NCBI GenBank assembly: GCA_936450465.1
Contig: OW388303.1
Coordinates: 7,967,021 to 8,031,020 of the forward strand
Length of the DNA stretch: 64,000 bases
Direction: 5' to 3'
Origin: Gibbula magus
Lineage: Eukaryota > Mollusca > Gastropoda > Trochida > Trochidae
Position numbers and translations under genes: made by a program. This document shows positions 26,487-38,205 of the stretch, piece by piece. The notes beneath the pieces were generated by a model that was not told where the DNA came from, made no database searches, and worked only from the letters and a program-made list of their open reading frames with translations. Within the stretch, counting starts at the first letter, position 1. Each line of letters opens with the position of its first letter.

Positions 26487-26821
26487 TTGATTAGTTAAGG
26501 GGGCGGGATAGCGCAGTGGTTAGCGCGTTCGGCTTCGGATCAAGAAGGTCCGGGGTTCGAATCCCGCCAGGGGCACGGCAACTTTGTCTGCAGTAGAGAA
26601 CTGTTCTACACGCAGTAAGGTTTGGGTGCAATGCTTCACTGAATTTCAGCGTAGTACCACCCATGGTTCGCTAGTTCCAGCCGCTGCTCGCAGGTTTCAC
26701 CGCAATGCATGGCCATATGGTGTTGCAGGCTTTCTCCCTGCCATAATACTAGCAGCCGCGATATAAGTGAAATACTCTTGAAAGCGGCGTTTAACCCTAA
26801 CTCACTCACTTGATTAGTTAA
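26487..26821 (+). mobile_element. Complete tRNA-derived SINE with 12 bp target-site duplication
   Basis: The target-site duplication TTGATTAGTTAA flanks the element (26487-26498 and 26810-26821). The body at 26499-26809 begins with a tRNA-like head: GGGCGGGATAGCGCAGTGGT carries the RNA polymerase III A box and GGTTCGAATCC (about 26554-26564) the B box, and the head ends near GCCAGGGGCAC. A tRNA-unrelated body follows (GGTTTCACCGCAATGCATGG, GTGTTGCAGGCTTT), with a tail of AACTCACTCACT in place of poly(A). It has no coding capacity and would need LINE machinery to move. The intact target duplication and readable boxes suggest a fairly young insertion. Confidence 0.9.
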
Positions 26822-29587
26822 TGGATATAACTTTCACATACGTTTTGATTACGCCCAGAGACTCAATGTCATGTTTGGCCAAACAGCAGTGTTCAATGTC
26901 AAATCTTATGTTATTGTAAAACTAGAAATATTTAACCATAATTCATCACAGTTACCCACAAAACAACCACCGACAACAATTAAACGTAACTTTCCATTGA
27001 TGAATGTATACAAATAACAGCTGCATGCATCTACTAGTAACAATATGATTATTAATATAATGATAAATAATAAATATTTTAAAATCATAAATACATCCAC
27101 ACCGGAACTAAACTCAGTTTCCCTATGATTACTCAAGTGTTTCGTTTCGGTCACTTTGAAAAGTATAAGTATATAGTAAACCTTAGTTTTTTAATTTGTA
27201 TTTCATGTACTATTATAAACTATCCTTTGCACAAGTTCACAAGTATCTTAGATAAGTACATTACTTTATCTTATCTTTAATTTCATATACTCCACACATA
27301 TATATGCACTTTCCCCTTTATGTTACTGTACTCTTGAGGGCGACAGTCATTATTGATCATAAATGGTTTCCTTACTTCTCTTGTTGGTAATATGAATTTT
27401 GATCCCAATAGATTCAACATACGTCAAACTACATCCTTTGAAAGGATATTGATCAAAACGCTCTCAAAATTCTTTAAATTATATTGTGTAGTTGTAAACC
27501 AGTCTCATGTATCCTAAGACTGCTGTGATGCTTACAATAACTTAAATAAGTCTTAAAAAAGCAAGGCATCAATGACAGGTATAGAAGGGATTGTAACATT
27601 TCAACTTAATTGGATAGTGTTTACAGCACGTGTATCATATACAAAAGGTAAGAGAAGTGTGTGGTACTTTTTGAGGAATACTGACTGTTAAGTTCCTCTT
27701 CATTGGCTCTCCACCAATAACAAGAGACTTGGTTCCTCATTGACTGCTGGTCACTCAATCAGCAGTTTCCAGTCACGGACAAGAGCACTAATGAAACTAT
27801 ATACATGCTTGAGTAGACATTTTGGTAGAAATTAGTATCAACTAAAGTGATCAGGAATCGAATTCTGATTGACCCAGACTGAAATCGTTATTGTCTGAAA
27901 TAAGAACAACCTATAATCTGTTTGTAGTGCAAACACAGTGCATATCCCTTGCCACATGCCCCAATAATACTCTCTAAACTAAGACTTTTGTTTCACTACA
28001 TTTTAACTACATCCTACACTTAATTGCTATATATATCAAATATATATTATTTTCAAAGCATGATATCTACGTTTTTTATTTGAAATGTTAAAGAGGAAAT
28101 AAACAATTTTTGTGTGTGAAATGAACGATTGAAAAACAACATCAAAGCAACTGTTATAGAATTGGAAATAAAATGTTCTAAATGTATGAGAGAAACCCTA
28201 TTGAAACCATACACCTGAAAACTATATTTCAACTATCTTTTTATCTTATGACAAACTTTCAATAGTACGTCATTATTTTCTAACTTTCACATCAAGCGTT
28301 TATAGAAAGTAATTCAATTTCAAATAGCATCCTTGAAAAAAACCTCAAAAGATAATCACCCATCAACCTAGATATTAAATATGTCTGGATCCATTTAACA
28401 TTTTAAGTTTTTATTTACTTCTTCATGCCGCAAGACTTCTATTGGATTTAGTTCAAATTACATTTCTTTTTTGAATGAAGGTATCAACATTTTAACTTAG
28501 AAATCAAAAGGATATAAACTACCTTTTAAAAATCATATACGCATTTGGCCTAGAACAGCAAATGTAGGAAATGGGGCAAAACATGAAAATCTTTCTTTTC
28601 TTAACAGATAGATAGAAATAATGAAATTATGTATTTCTTGTCTCTTGTGCGTCTGATAAGCTGTCATTAGCGCTACATTTCGTTCGAACTTGTCCATCGA
28701 GTGTTGCTGGAAGTTTCCCCCAATAGTCATAAATGTCACACCTGATAGTTATATGTGATATTGCGACAATATAATGACAACATTTTGAAATACTATTTCA
28801 AACGAACATTGGGTATTGTTTTCTCGTCCACCATCCTTCGCGAAAATACAAGCCCCTATGGATCTTTATGAATCTATAATGCTATTATGAGAAACATTTG
28901 AAATGCCTCAATGATGATAAAGCTGCAGCAAAGGCACACAGCAATTGCAACAAACAATCACTAACTATCAACAGCTATATCTTTACAGTGTGAAATAATT
29001 TACCAGTGACTACAGACACCGAATATTCGATATGATACAGCCCTTTACTTTATAATGATAATTGTCAATATATTGAAATTGACCTTTTTTCTTTGATCTT
29101 GCCAGGCTTCATTTAACAACATTTTAATGGATTTAACTTCATCATGGAACATTTCAGTGAGTGGTAATTATGAAATGAACTACGTAAAAACTAAAGATTC
29201 TTAATTAAAATGGAAACTCAACTGAATGGGTCAGTGATCTGAAAGATGAATGAAAATTAATACTTACAAAAGGATTATTCTCAATTCTCATTTTTAGTCT
29301 AAATATAATTAAATTTCAATTAAAAGACATTTATGTACACTGTCATGTACAATGTCATGTCTTACATATCAGTTATTACAAAACCTTTGAAAACTCTGAT
29401 GACAAAGATATCCTGTTACTAGTTGCATACACTATGTTACACTACAACCAATCCAACAGTTGTTAACATCGTACGCTCAGTTTTTCCTTGTCCATACTGA
29501 TATATCACTAGAATGTCAACGAGGTGAAATATTGTGTTTCTTTTTCGAATCAGATCTCTCATATCTATCCAATTATATTATATATAT
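26822..29587. other. Non-coding stretch, nothing recognised
   Basis: AT-rich DNA without recognisable exon, RNA gene or transposon boundary. The longest frames are 68-82 codons and featureless. Confidence 0.45.
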
Positions 29588-29633
29588 GACTGGATCAATC
29601 TTTAATACAGTATTAAAGACGATTGATCCAGTC
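29588..29633. repeat. Tight 22 bp-arm hairpin
   Basis: GACTGGATCAATCTTTAATA and TATTAAAGACGATTGATCCA (then GTC) are complementary across about 21 positions with one small bulge and almost no loop. It lies about 65 bases before a TA/AC microsatellite. It resembles a palindromic transposon remnant or a cruciform-prone site. Confidence 0.8.
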
Positions 29634-29695
29634 AAACCCATCTGATGTTTACCCTTTTCTATATATAACCTAACTTCACGAGATAAACAACTCAT

Positions 29696-29697
<2 letters not shown>

Positions 29698-29783
<86 letters not shown>
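29698..29783. repeat. (TA)n followed by (AC)n microsatellite
   Basis: A long TA run (about 29699-29757) passes directly into about 13 AC dinucleotides (29757-29782). Confidence 0.95.
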
Positions 29784-30520
29784 ATATGTATATATAAATT
29801 ATTTTGTCACGTTCAGAAGAAGACACTGTCAAGAGGATTCCTGTTAGTTATCCATAAACGTTATACTACTATTTGTGATTTATTTTATCAACTGCCACTG
29901 TTAAATATCTCTTTCAGAATAGTCGTGTCCTGGTGTGACAGTAAAATCACATATGGTTATTCAATCACATTTTGTTAGACAATTACATAAAAAGATAAAA
30001 TGTATATAAACATTGATTGACATTGAATCAACATTCAGATGTTGCATTTCCTCATTAAATACATAATAAATAATACATAATTAAATAATCTTGATTCATT
30101 TACCATTACCTTCATTGCCGTCCCAGGAGTTTACTTGTACTTGTACATCGACATTCAGGAAAATAATGCTAATACCACATGTGGTTATGATCAAAAGTGT
30201 ACATTTCAAAAGTGGAAAATAATGTCCTGTTTATCAATAGATGTACCCATTTGCTAAGTGTGTCTATGATCGTATTCACAACAGGTTTCCGATACGATAC
30301 ATTCGGGAAATGGACACAACTGTTAAGTACATGGTAAAACTTGAAAGCAAATTTTTCAAAAAGGATCTTTCCCATCGGATATCAAATAGTGTGAATGGTC
30401 ACTGGGGCATGGGTTAATTCCAACTTTGTTTCCCTTGAGATCGACATATCCGATTGAACGGGGACAGTGAACAGTGAACGTGAATGTGAGACAAACATTT
30501 GAATATTTGGTAGAATGAGA

Positions 30521-30614
30521 TTAATGAGAAGAGATAAAATGTACCGAACAATACATATTGGACAACTTAATGAGAAGAGATAAAATGTACCGAACAATAC
30601 ATATTGGACAACTT
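30521..30614. repeat. Exact 46 bp tandem duplication
   Basis: TTAATGAGAAGAGATAAAAT through TACATATTGGACAAC occurs twice without a mismatch, at 30521 and 30567. It is a recent local duplication in otherwise featureless DNA. Confidence 0.9.
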
Positions 30615-31929
30615 ATTATTCAAACATGGTTTATTTTAGAAAGAAAAGCGATTTGCAAATACTTTCACTGGGATTATACAGATGCCACCCTCAACTTGTG
30701 TTGAAGGACATTTCATACCATTCTTTGAAAAATAAACATGAAAATACTATAATTGATCTGTCAACAGTAGTTAACAATTCTCTAATTAGGCATCTAAGTA
30801 GTAGATTATGAATGCTTACTCATTTAAAGAATATAGAAACTCTAGATCACTTAAACAAGTTACATTTTCGCAACCAAAACAGACATGTTATGATAGTTCT
30901 GCCATATATAACGGTATTTAAATACAATTTGACCTAAAGGGGTACCTGAATGAAGCACTTTGCACTGTTCTAAGTTAGTGCAAACAATAGTTTCTCTTGT
31001 CAGATCAATACATTATTTCCTTCAATCAGAAGTCAACAAACTAAGGTAGAACATTTCTAACAGTTGTCATCCAATTAAGAAAACATTACATTACAACATC
31101 CAGGCAAAATTTAAGACTGTCGATAAGAACTTGAAAGAGAATCTGTAAGATCAATATGAGAACTTATGATTTTAAAATAACACAGATCTTGACTTTAACT
31201 GAAAAATTCTAAATTATGTTCAAAGCAGAAGATTTGTGACAAGTCGTTTGAAGAATATTTTTGAAAGGTATTATTTTGTCAAATAAAGTCTTCATGTTTT
31301 ATTTAAGAGGCATTTTACATGATTTTACTAGATGAATGAAAGAGGAGTTCTAGGATTTATACATTCTTTATTGCAGGAGTGTGACGTTTTGGTGTAGAGG
31401 CAACGTTATCATATTCTGTGCAAATGATATGAATTACACATTTTCTAACAATGCAAACTGGGATATTTACCGTTTTTTTAACATTATAATTTAGTCAAAG
31501 AAACTTTCCTGAATAAGTCTATATTAATAATCTAAAATACAGAAAATTCAATATCGGTCATTATAATGTTGCTTTACCGTATTACTTCTAAGTCTAGGCA
31601 TAACTGCTGCATCTTTACGAAGAAATGAAAAAAAAACGAAAGATAAAATATAGTCACATGTGACGATAAAATGATTCAGCATCATATTTGATTAATTTCC
31701 TATTAAGAACTTCCTATCAGCAGTCATTCTTAAAAGTTACACGAAGATCTGTAAAAGCATTAAGCTACAGTAGCCTCTACCTGTCCATCATGTAAAACGA
31801 AAGTAGGATTCACCCCCTTTGTTTACAGTACAAAATGAAAGTCGCAATTGATCAAGATAACATGTTTATAGGTCATTGGTAATTAATAATGCTTTCCCCA
31901 TTAAGAGGAAACCCTTCCTCATTCTGACG
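30615..31929. other. Non-coding stretch, nothing recognised
   Basis: AT-rich DNA, no supported exon or repeat boundary. Confidence 0.4.
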
Positions 31930-32903
31930 AGGTATTAAACAACGTGCTATTTTGCATTGTTGAACTATGAAAAAACAAAGACACATGGTTACAACATGGT
32001 TTCCGCTGTAAAAGATCTTGGGAATCCAAACTTATTGAGTTCATCGATGAGGAAACCTCAAACATGGCTAGAGGGAAACAGACAGACAGCCTCTTTATGG
32101 ACTTCGACAAGGTCTGCCATCTGGAATCTGAGGCAACATCAACATCTGGATTAAGAACCTCCTTGCCAACAGATCTAAAGCCGTAGTTGCCGGCGGTGAA
32201 ACATCTAGCTCCATAAGTGTAGAATCAGGAGTACCCCAAGGATCGGGACTGGGACCAAGCCTCTTCTTGTACTACATCAACGACATGTCACAAGGTATTC
32301 AATTAACAGTAAGACTCTTTACCAACGACACCATCGTCTACTTTACCGTCTCAGCCGACACAGATGCAGAACTCCTGCAATCTGACCTAAAAAAACTAGG
32401 TACTTGGGAAAAGAAATGGAAGGTGGAGTTCCATCCGTACAAATGCACAGTACTTACCATCAGCAAAAAGAAACCCACAGAACATTAATACAGTCTTCAT
32501 GACCACACACTGGAATCAGTCCACAGTTGCAAGTACCTAGGACGCCTCATAACATCGAGCCTGAACTGGAGTGACCATATAAACAACATCTGTGCCAACG
32601 CCAACAGAACTCTAGGATTCCTACGCCGACATTTCAACATCAGATCTACATCAGTAATGGAAACTTCATATACAACCCTTGTACGACCACAAGTAGAATG
32701 TGCATCATCAGTGTTGGACCCATTCTACCACAAGGATATCCATCAACTTGAAATGGTCCAACGCAGAGGAGCCAGATACGTCTGCAGCCGTTTTGGAAAC
32801 CGCTCCAGTGTTGATAACTTGCTCACCACACTGGACTGGAGATCACTCCAATATGTCTTTTCCCTGATCCTCAGAATATATGCTTTAACATATTACCCTT
32901 TCA
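31930..32903 (+). mobile_element. Degenerate non-LTR retrotransposon (jockey/CR1-like RT) fragment
   Basis: RT domain of a second, different LINE type, broken over several frames. QHGFR with LIEFIDEETSNMARGKQTD starts near 31992. An internal deletion follows the MDFDKV block, removing part of the palm. Then ESGVPQGSGLGPSLFLYYIND (about 32221-32285) and LFTNDTIVYF (about 32315) are read; the family normally has FADD at this site, so the first catalytic Asp is replaced by Asn. CKYLGRLITSSLNWSDHI and a long thumb/C-terminal part (TLVRPQVECASSVLDP, VQRRGARYVC) continue to about 32900. A TAA at 32486-32488 splits the frame. The copy is inactive. It abuts a splice-acceptor-like TTTCAG and the PAN pseudo-exon, so it may lie in the old intron of that gene. 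Confidence 0.85.
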
Positions 32904-32904
32904 G

Positions 32905-33175
32905 AAACGTCATTTGAAAGACACTGTGGAAAAGCATAGATTTGGATTGCGAAATGGAGTTACCAACTTCAACAGCTTCAGCGTGTGCTGACGAGTGCCA
33001 AAGATCACCGAGCTGCTTGACCTTTGCATTTGCATTGGAGGGAGACAAGCACCTGTCGACTGTACTGGAGTGTGTACAGAATAAAGCTATAATCGAAATT
33101 TGCGTCTATCAAGCTGATGATGGTGACTCTTGCATGATCATTTTCATTTTGCGAAATCACAAAGATGTTGAATGC
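32905..33175 (+). pseudogene. Frameshifted PAN/Apple exon, third paralogue, opposite strand
   Basis: The plus strand carries a decayed copy of the PAN exon found intact at 42282-42502 and 60935-61155. The acceptor CCTTTCAG ends at 32904 and is followed by exon text aligning with those exons. A one-base deletion early in the exon shifts the frame and brings a TAG at about 32936. Further on, the PAN cysteine core survives in another frame (ACADECQRSPSCLTFAF, about 32981-33031). A deletion then removes the segment coding the middle of the C-terminal strand region. The homology runs on into the 3' flank (TATCAAGCTGATGATGGTGA, about 33107). No FTP exons are seen upstream; a LINE relic occupies that place. 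I infer a dead, inverted member of the lectin gene family. Confidence 0.75.
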
Positions 33176-33243
33176 CGCCCTCTGCATAAACACTAATAAA
33201 CTTGAAACCAGTGTTAAACCCCAAATCATATCATAACACATGT

Positions 33244-33415
33244 TTCGCTTGTGCAAGCTGCTGCTGGCAGGTTTCACCGCATTTTATAGCCATGATGACG
33301 ATGCAGGGTACATCACCTCGTTTTATAATCACAGTGGTGTTGCAGGCTTTTACCCGGTAATAATGCTATTAGGCTTAAATAGCAGCGTAAAAACCCAACT
33401 CTCCTCAACCCATTT
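33244..33415 (+). mobile_element. 3' part of a tRNA-derived SINE
   Basis: Resembles the body of the complete SINE at 26499-26809 without the tRNA head: GCTGCTGGCAGGTTTCACCG, GTGTTGCAGGCTTTTACCCG, ATAATGCTATTAGG and an AACCCAACTCTCCTCAACCC tail. It is diverged and has a ~30 base internal insertion (near 33288-33320). It lies just beyond the PAN pseudo-exon homology. Confidence 0.7.
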
Positions 33416-34159
33416 CATATTTAGAGAAACATTATGCATGAAATGGACAGACGGCATTGAGTTTTGTGGTCGATAATCAGAGATGGTGGGGTTGTTTCGC
33501 GCTGTTACGAACGTTGTTGCGAACGTTACACTAAATAAATGCAGTATTTTGATATTGAAATTGGGCCGAAAGGGATCAAATAAATTCTTAAGTATACAGT
33601 GTAGTTGGCAAATCTAGTTTTTTCAAAGGCAATCGAAAGGCATACAAAAAAACGTTTAAAGGTGCTACTCAACCAAGATAAATGCATTTCGAAATCTCCA
33701 TTTGTTGACCTCTGCTACGAGTAACATTAGTAATATAAATATAACAAATACGCATATCCATGCGATTGTCTATGTCTTGGAATCCATGCACAGTCGTTGA
33801 CTGATCACTATCGATAGTATCGAGCCCGCTGAAAACGATACATTGCAAGCTCAAATTAGGTGTCTATGTTATGGTTAATGGCGTTGCATACACTTTTATC
33901 AAGGTCTGGTAGGAGGACTATATGTATAATATTATGATTTCAATGATATTTTATCAATATTCCTATTGTTTTTTTTTGTCAACTTGTAGAACACATAGAC
34001 AGAAGTGAACCATGTAACGACCGAAACAAAAAAGATAAAGTGATCAGCTTTGTATATGGCGCTATAATACTGATGACTCCTGCGAACTAAAGTGATTCCT
34101 TATAACTTGAAAAATATCCAGAGAGGTAAGGTTAGGCGTTATGCTTGGTGTTCACATTA
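33416..34159. other. Non-coding stretch, nothing recognised
   Basis: Contains a short self-similar patch, CGCTGTTACGAACGTTGTTG followed by CGAACGTTAC, near 33498-33530. Otherwise nothing recognised. Confidence 0.4.
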
Positions 34160-36665
34160 GAAATGTCATCGTTTAAATCTATATGTACAAGTAAACTCAT
34201 ATGGAAATGTCTTCTTTAAAAAAACATGTACAGTTAACCCAAATATGTTACGTTATGTCTATTACAAAGAGTGTCTTATTGTGATTGTTAAAAACATGCT
34301 ACACACACATTTGAGAAACATGTTCACACCGAGTGGATTATAGTCTTTACTGGTAGACATGAGTGTTCAATATTATCTATTGATTTCTTTTTGTACTAGT
34401 TCTAAACACTAACTCGCCTGCATTATGAATAAAGTCTCAAGACATCTATGGAATTTAAAAGAGTTTAAGCATTTTAGTTATTGATCTAATATGTAAGTTA
34501 GTCCATCGATGAGTCTGATAATTGCAGCAAGTGAAATATGAGATAGTGTGGCGACTATGTTTCATACAATAAATTCATTAGATGTTGATAACATTTTCAA
34601 GTGATTGAAATGTGACCAAAATGTTTTGCTGCATTGGTCAGCTTAACATTTTACAAAAAAAATGTCGAATAATATTAACTACACATCAGATACTTACATG
34701 TTGTATGTGTAGTTAGGTAATGGTATATTGTCGACTGCATTTTCTGTTCTGGCAAATGACAAATTAACTTTATTCATTGTGGCATATATGTCAGACTGCC
34801 GTATGTGTTACTTTTATCATTTTGCATTTCGTCCGGAAAAAAGTGTTTCAAAGGAAACGCTTTTTTGTTTTCTGGTTACTTTCATTTTTGGCCTTAATTA
34901 ATAATGCGTTGTCAATTGCACGTTAATATTTACATTTCACAATTTATCTTTGTACACGCACAAATTATGACAAGTAATGGTAATGGTAATGGTATTACCT
35001 TTTTATGTGTAGTACGTTAACGGCATATTGTCTCTTGACTGCATTTTTTTCAGCTTTCTTATGACAAATTAACTGTATTCATTGTGGCTTTTATGGCAGC
35101 CTTTTTTCCAGTATAGTCGTTTCCCTTTATTGGCCTTAATAGTATTCCAATTATATGGTATGTTTTGAATATTTGTCATGTAATTTTTAATCAACTTTTA
35201 ATTTCCAAGAATATCTTTTGTTCTTTGATGGACTTTAACTGCATTTGTATTTTAACATTACAAATCATTAAGGACATGTGCATGGTAACCGTTGTATCAG
35301 TCTGTTGTCTATCTCACTCTTACAATTTAGAATTTCGCCCGGATAAGAGTCATTAAACGTGTTTGGTTTTCCAGATGTTATCAATCAAAGATTATAACTC
35401 TAAACGCATGTTGTGACTCGTCATGAAGACTAAGGCCAGTGTAAATATCACATGCATTAAAGCAGGTGTTTTCTCTCAAATTGGAATATATGTTTCTGTC
35501 CTAGAGAATGTGGCAAATAAGAATATGAGTGGTCACAGCATATACATCACCTACATCTTAATGAAACACCTATTGGTGCTTCGGCGAATGTAACACTTAA
35601 ACATTACATTAAAACATGCTATAACACATGTTTGCATTTGCACCAAGTAGCTTCATATCTATACTGGTAGTCACGATTGCTCAATATTTTCTATTGATTT
35701 GTGTAAATGAGTTTGTACTATTTTTAAAAACTAACTCGCCTGAATTATGAATGACCTCTTAAGATGTCTACACAGTTGTACTTAAAGCATTTTAGTTATT
35801 GACCTAATATGTCATTTAGTGCATCGATGAGTCTGATGAATGCGGGAAGTCAATTCTAAAATAGTATGACGATTATGTTACATTCAATAAATTCATAACA
35901 CACTGATAATACTTTCTATAAATTAACATGCAAAATGCTTTGCTGCATTGATCAGTTTATAATGTTTCGATACGAATGTCGAATGATGTTAATTACACAT
36001 CAATTTCCTACCTATTTTATGTGGTTGACTTCATAAGATGTCAATGATTCTAATAACAAATGAACTTTATGTATTGTTGCAGTTATATCAGCCTGCCGTG
36101 TGTGTTACTGGTATCATTTCGCAGTTCGTATCCCTTCTTTGGCTTGAGGGAATTATATTTTTCAATTACACATTTATATTTATATTTCACCATTTATCTC
36201 CCTACATGCACAATTTATGTAAAGTGTCAGATAATGGTAAGATCACTAATATACTTTCCTGTTTTATGTGTAGTAACTGAATGCATGACTGCATTTTCTG
36301 TTCAGATTATAACTCTAAACACAAGTCGCAAATTTGGCATGAAGACTTAATATAATGTACATATCATATTATTAAAGATATTTTCTCTCCAATTGGAATA
36401 GATGTTTTTAATTTGTCCCGGAGAATGTGGCGAATAAGAATACAAGTCGTCACATCACGTTCATGTACATGTTTACACCAATTGGCTTATTACCTATACT
36501 GGTAGTTACGACTGTTTAATATATCTTACTGATTTATGTAACGGAGCATGCACTATTTTTAAATACTAACATCGCCGGCATTGTGAATGAACTCTCAAGA
36601 AGTCTGTAGAAGTTAAAGGATGTTAAACATTTTAATTAACGATTTAACATGTAATGCTTATTCAG
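34160..36665 (+). repeat. Array of two to three diverged ~0.9-1.2 kb direct repeats
   Basis: Landmarks recur in order near 34400, 35720 and 36560: CTAACTCGCCTGCATTATGA / CTAACTCGCCTGAATTATGA / CTAACATCGCCGGCATTGTG. Near 34500 and 35820 the block CATCGATGAGTCTGAT repeats, then TTTTGCTGCATTG(G/A)TCAG. GATTATAACTCTAAAC repeats at about 35388 and 36306, as does GGAGAATGTGGCGAATAAGA-like text (35508, 36421). The reverse complement of the same family occurs at 40640-41860 and 55145-59700. No transposase or RT was seen. Open frames inside are not conserved between units. Confidence 0.7.
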
Positions 36666-36977
36666 TTGGCTTAACAGTGGATATCCCACTTTGAGCCTCT
36701 ATGATAATGTTTGTCGGCCATAGATGTTATAAATATGTTTGCTAAAAGTGGGGCTAATGGTGAATTGTTATTACCCTCCGTTGTACAATTCTGTCAGGGT
36801 AATAATGTCAGCGCCTTGGGAAACTGCTGAGTAGTTTCAAAAGATGGCATTATTATGATATTAGTTTTTACTAAAGTGAGGTTAATTATAGCATCGTCCT
36901 TTGACGATATTTGATATCAGAAGACACGACGGTGAGATTCTATTTATCTTCCTAAGTCATCCTTCATTGTGTTTCAA
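36666..36977. other. Non-coding stretch, nothing recognised
   Basis: About 310 bases between two repeats; no supported feature. Confidence 0.35.
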
Positions 36978-37310
36978 CAAGAGTCATCAGAAGATGACAT
37001 ATCCCACCGGTCTCATATAATTTGTAAAACACATCTTTGACAGATATGTATATATCTACTACTTCAGGTAGTGGGTAATACAATACACATGCTGAGTTTC
37101 AAATTCAGGTATGATGAAGGGTGGCTCTGAACAATGTTCAATCCATCCCGTTTCAATAGTAACGAAAATCTGAAAATATCAAAAGGCTCCAGTTCAATAT
37201 GAGAGGGTAATACACATGTAAAGTTTCAGGAAGATATGATGAAGAGTTTTGGAGCTGTGCTCCGAAAACAAGAGCCATCAGGAGAGATGGGATAACCAAT
37301 GGGATAACCG
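36978..37310. repeat. Shorter copy of the 25.1 kb dispersed repeat
   Basis: Opens with AAGAGTCATCAGAAGATGAC and CATATCCCACCGGT as at 25124, keeps the AAACACATCTTTGACAGATA block, one CAAAAGGCTCC unit with TTTCAGGAAGATATGATGAA and GGAGCTGTGCTCC, and ends near GATGGGATAACC. It lacks the tandem expansion and the right-end GGACGGACC run. Confidence 0.75.
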
Positions 37311-37554
37311 CCACAAATGTCTCTGTAGAATCATTCCCTAACACCCTCTAGCTTTGTCGTGATCTCAAGAATGAAAATAGCCATACCCACATCTGACAAA
37401 TGTACGTCATCCTCCTTACACACCTGGGTCTGCAGTGGTATCATGACGAATCGTGTAAACACCCAATTCGCGAGAATTGAAGCGTCGCAAGACGATGAAT
37501 TCACTCTTTCCATGACGGCCGCGCTGTCGGTGGACATTATAAGTAAGTGAGACC

Positions 37555-37673
37555 CCAACTTCCAAACGCAAGGCATAACTCTTGCCAGTCTTCATTACTG
37601 GCTGCTACAGGCAAGGCTTAAATCAGCCAGTAAAGGAGACTGGCAAGAGTTGTGCCTTGCATTGGGAAGTTGG
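37555..37673. repeat. 119 bp near-palindrome (long hairpin)
   Basis: CCAACTTCCAAACGCAAGGC at the left pairs with GCCTTGCATTGGGAAGTTGG at the right. Inner segments AACTCTTGCCAGTCTTC / GGAGACTGGCAAGAGTT and ACTGGCTG / CAGCCAGT continue the pairing nearly to the centre at about 37614. Only a few mismatches are visible. It could be a palindromic MITE or, if transcribed, a long hairpin RNA. Adjacent open frames are not recognised. Confidence 0.85.
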
Positions 37674-37969
37674 AGAGACCCCTACCGGCACCATGTTTGG
37701 TAGAGCCAAAATTTGTGAAGGAGTCTACAGAAGTAGACACATGAGTCTTTGTTGTAAGACCAGTCAGTCTAATTTTGCCCAGCATGTTTATGGGAAAACA
37801 CTGTGACGTAGAGGAGATAAATATAGTATGAACGAAAAAGTTGAATCAAAAAGTTTAAGAACTTGTTTGCAATTTTTAGAGGTCGCAGGAGTACGTTTTT
37901 TCAAGTTGATGACATGTATTTGAAAAATAATGTCACATAATTATAGTAAACTACCCTTCTCTCTTCGGA

Positions 37970-38205
37970 AAATCAAGTTCAACATGAGTGTACATGTTTC
38001 GGTAAAGTCATGGGAATCGTTTTTGTAATTCAAAATAATAAAATGTGCAATGTTTGCTTTATACGTAACACCATTATTACCACTACGGCCAATTGGTAAT
38101 AACATGTTTTACCCTCTAAAGTAAATATAATTGTAAAAGACTATCATTAAAAATGGGAAAATTGAAAAAATAAAATTTGCAAAAAGCGTGCTACAGCCCC
38201 TTTCA
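37970..38205. repeat. Copy of a dispersed non-coding repeat (relative of 52130-52550)
   Basis: Shares with 52300-52550 the order: TTGCTTTATACG(T/C)AACACC, ACCCTCTAAAGTAAAT, ACTATCATTA, AAATTTTGCAAAAA-like text and CGTGCTAC(A/T)GCCCCTTT. A short piece also occurs at 56797-56860. No coding potential. Confidence 0.7.

Noticed and set aside
26499..26575. Functional tRNA gene
   Set aside because: A and B boxes are present, but the sequence is the head of a SINE with a tRNA-unrelated body and target duplication; the acceptor stem does not pair as in a real tRNA.
37331..37576. 81-codon minus frame as a conserved gene
   Set aside because: No family motif, and it runs into the 119 bp palindrome; the opposite strand is equally open over the same DNA.
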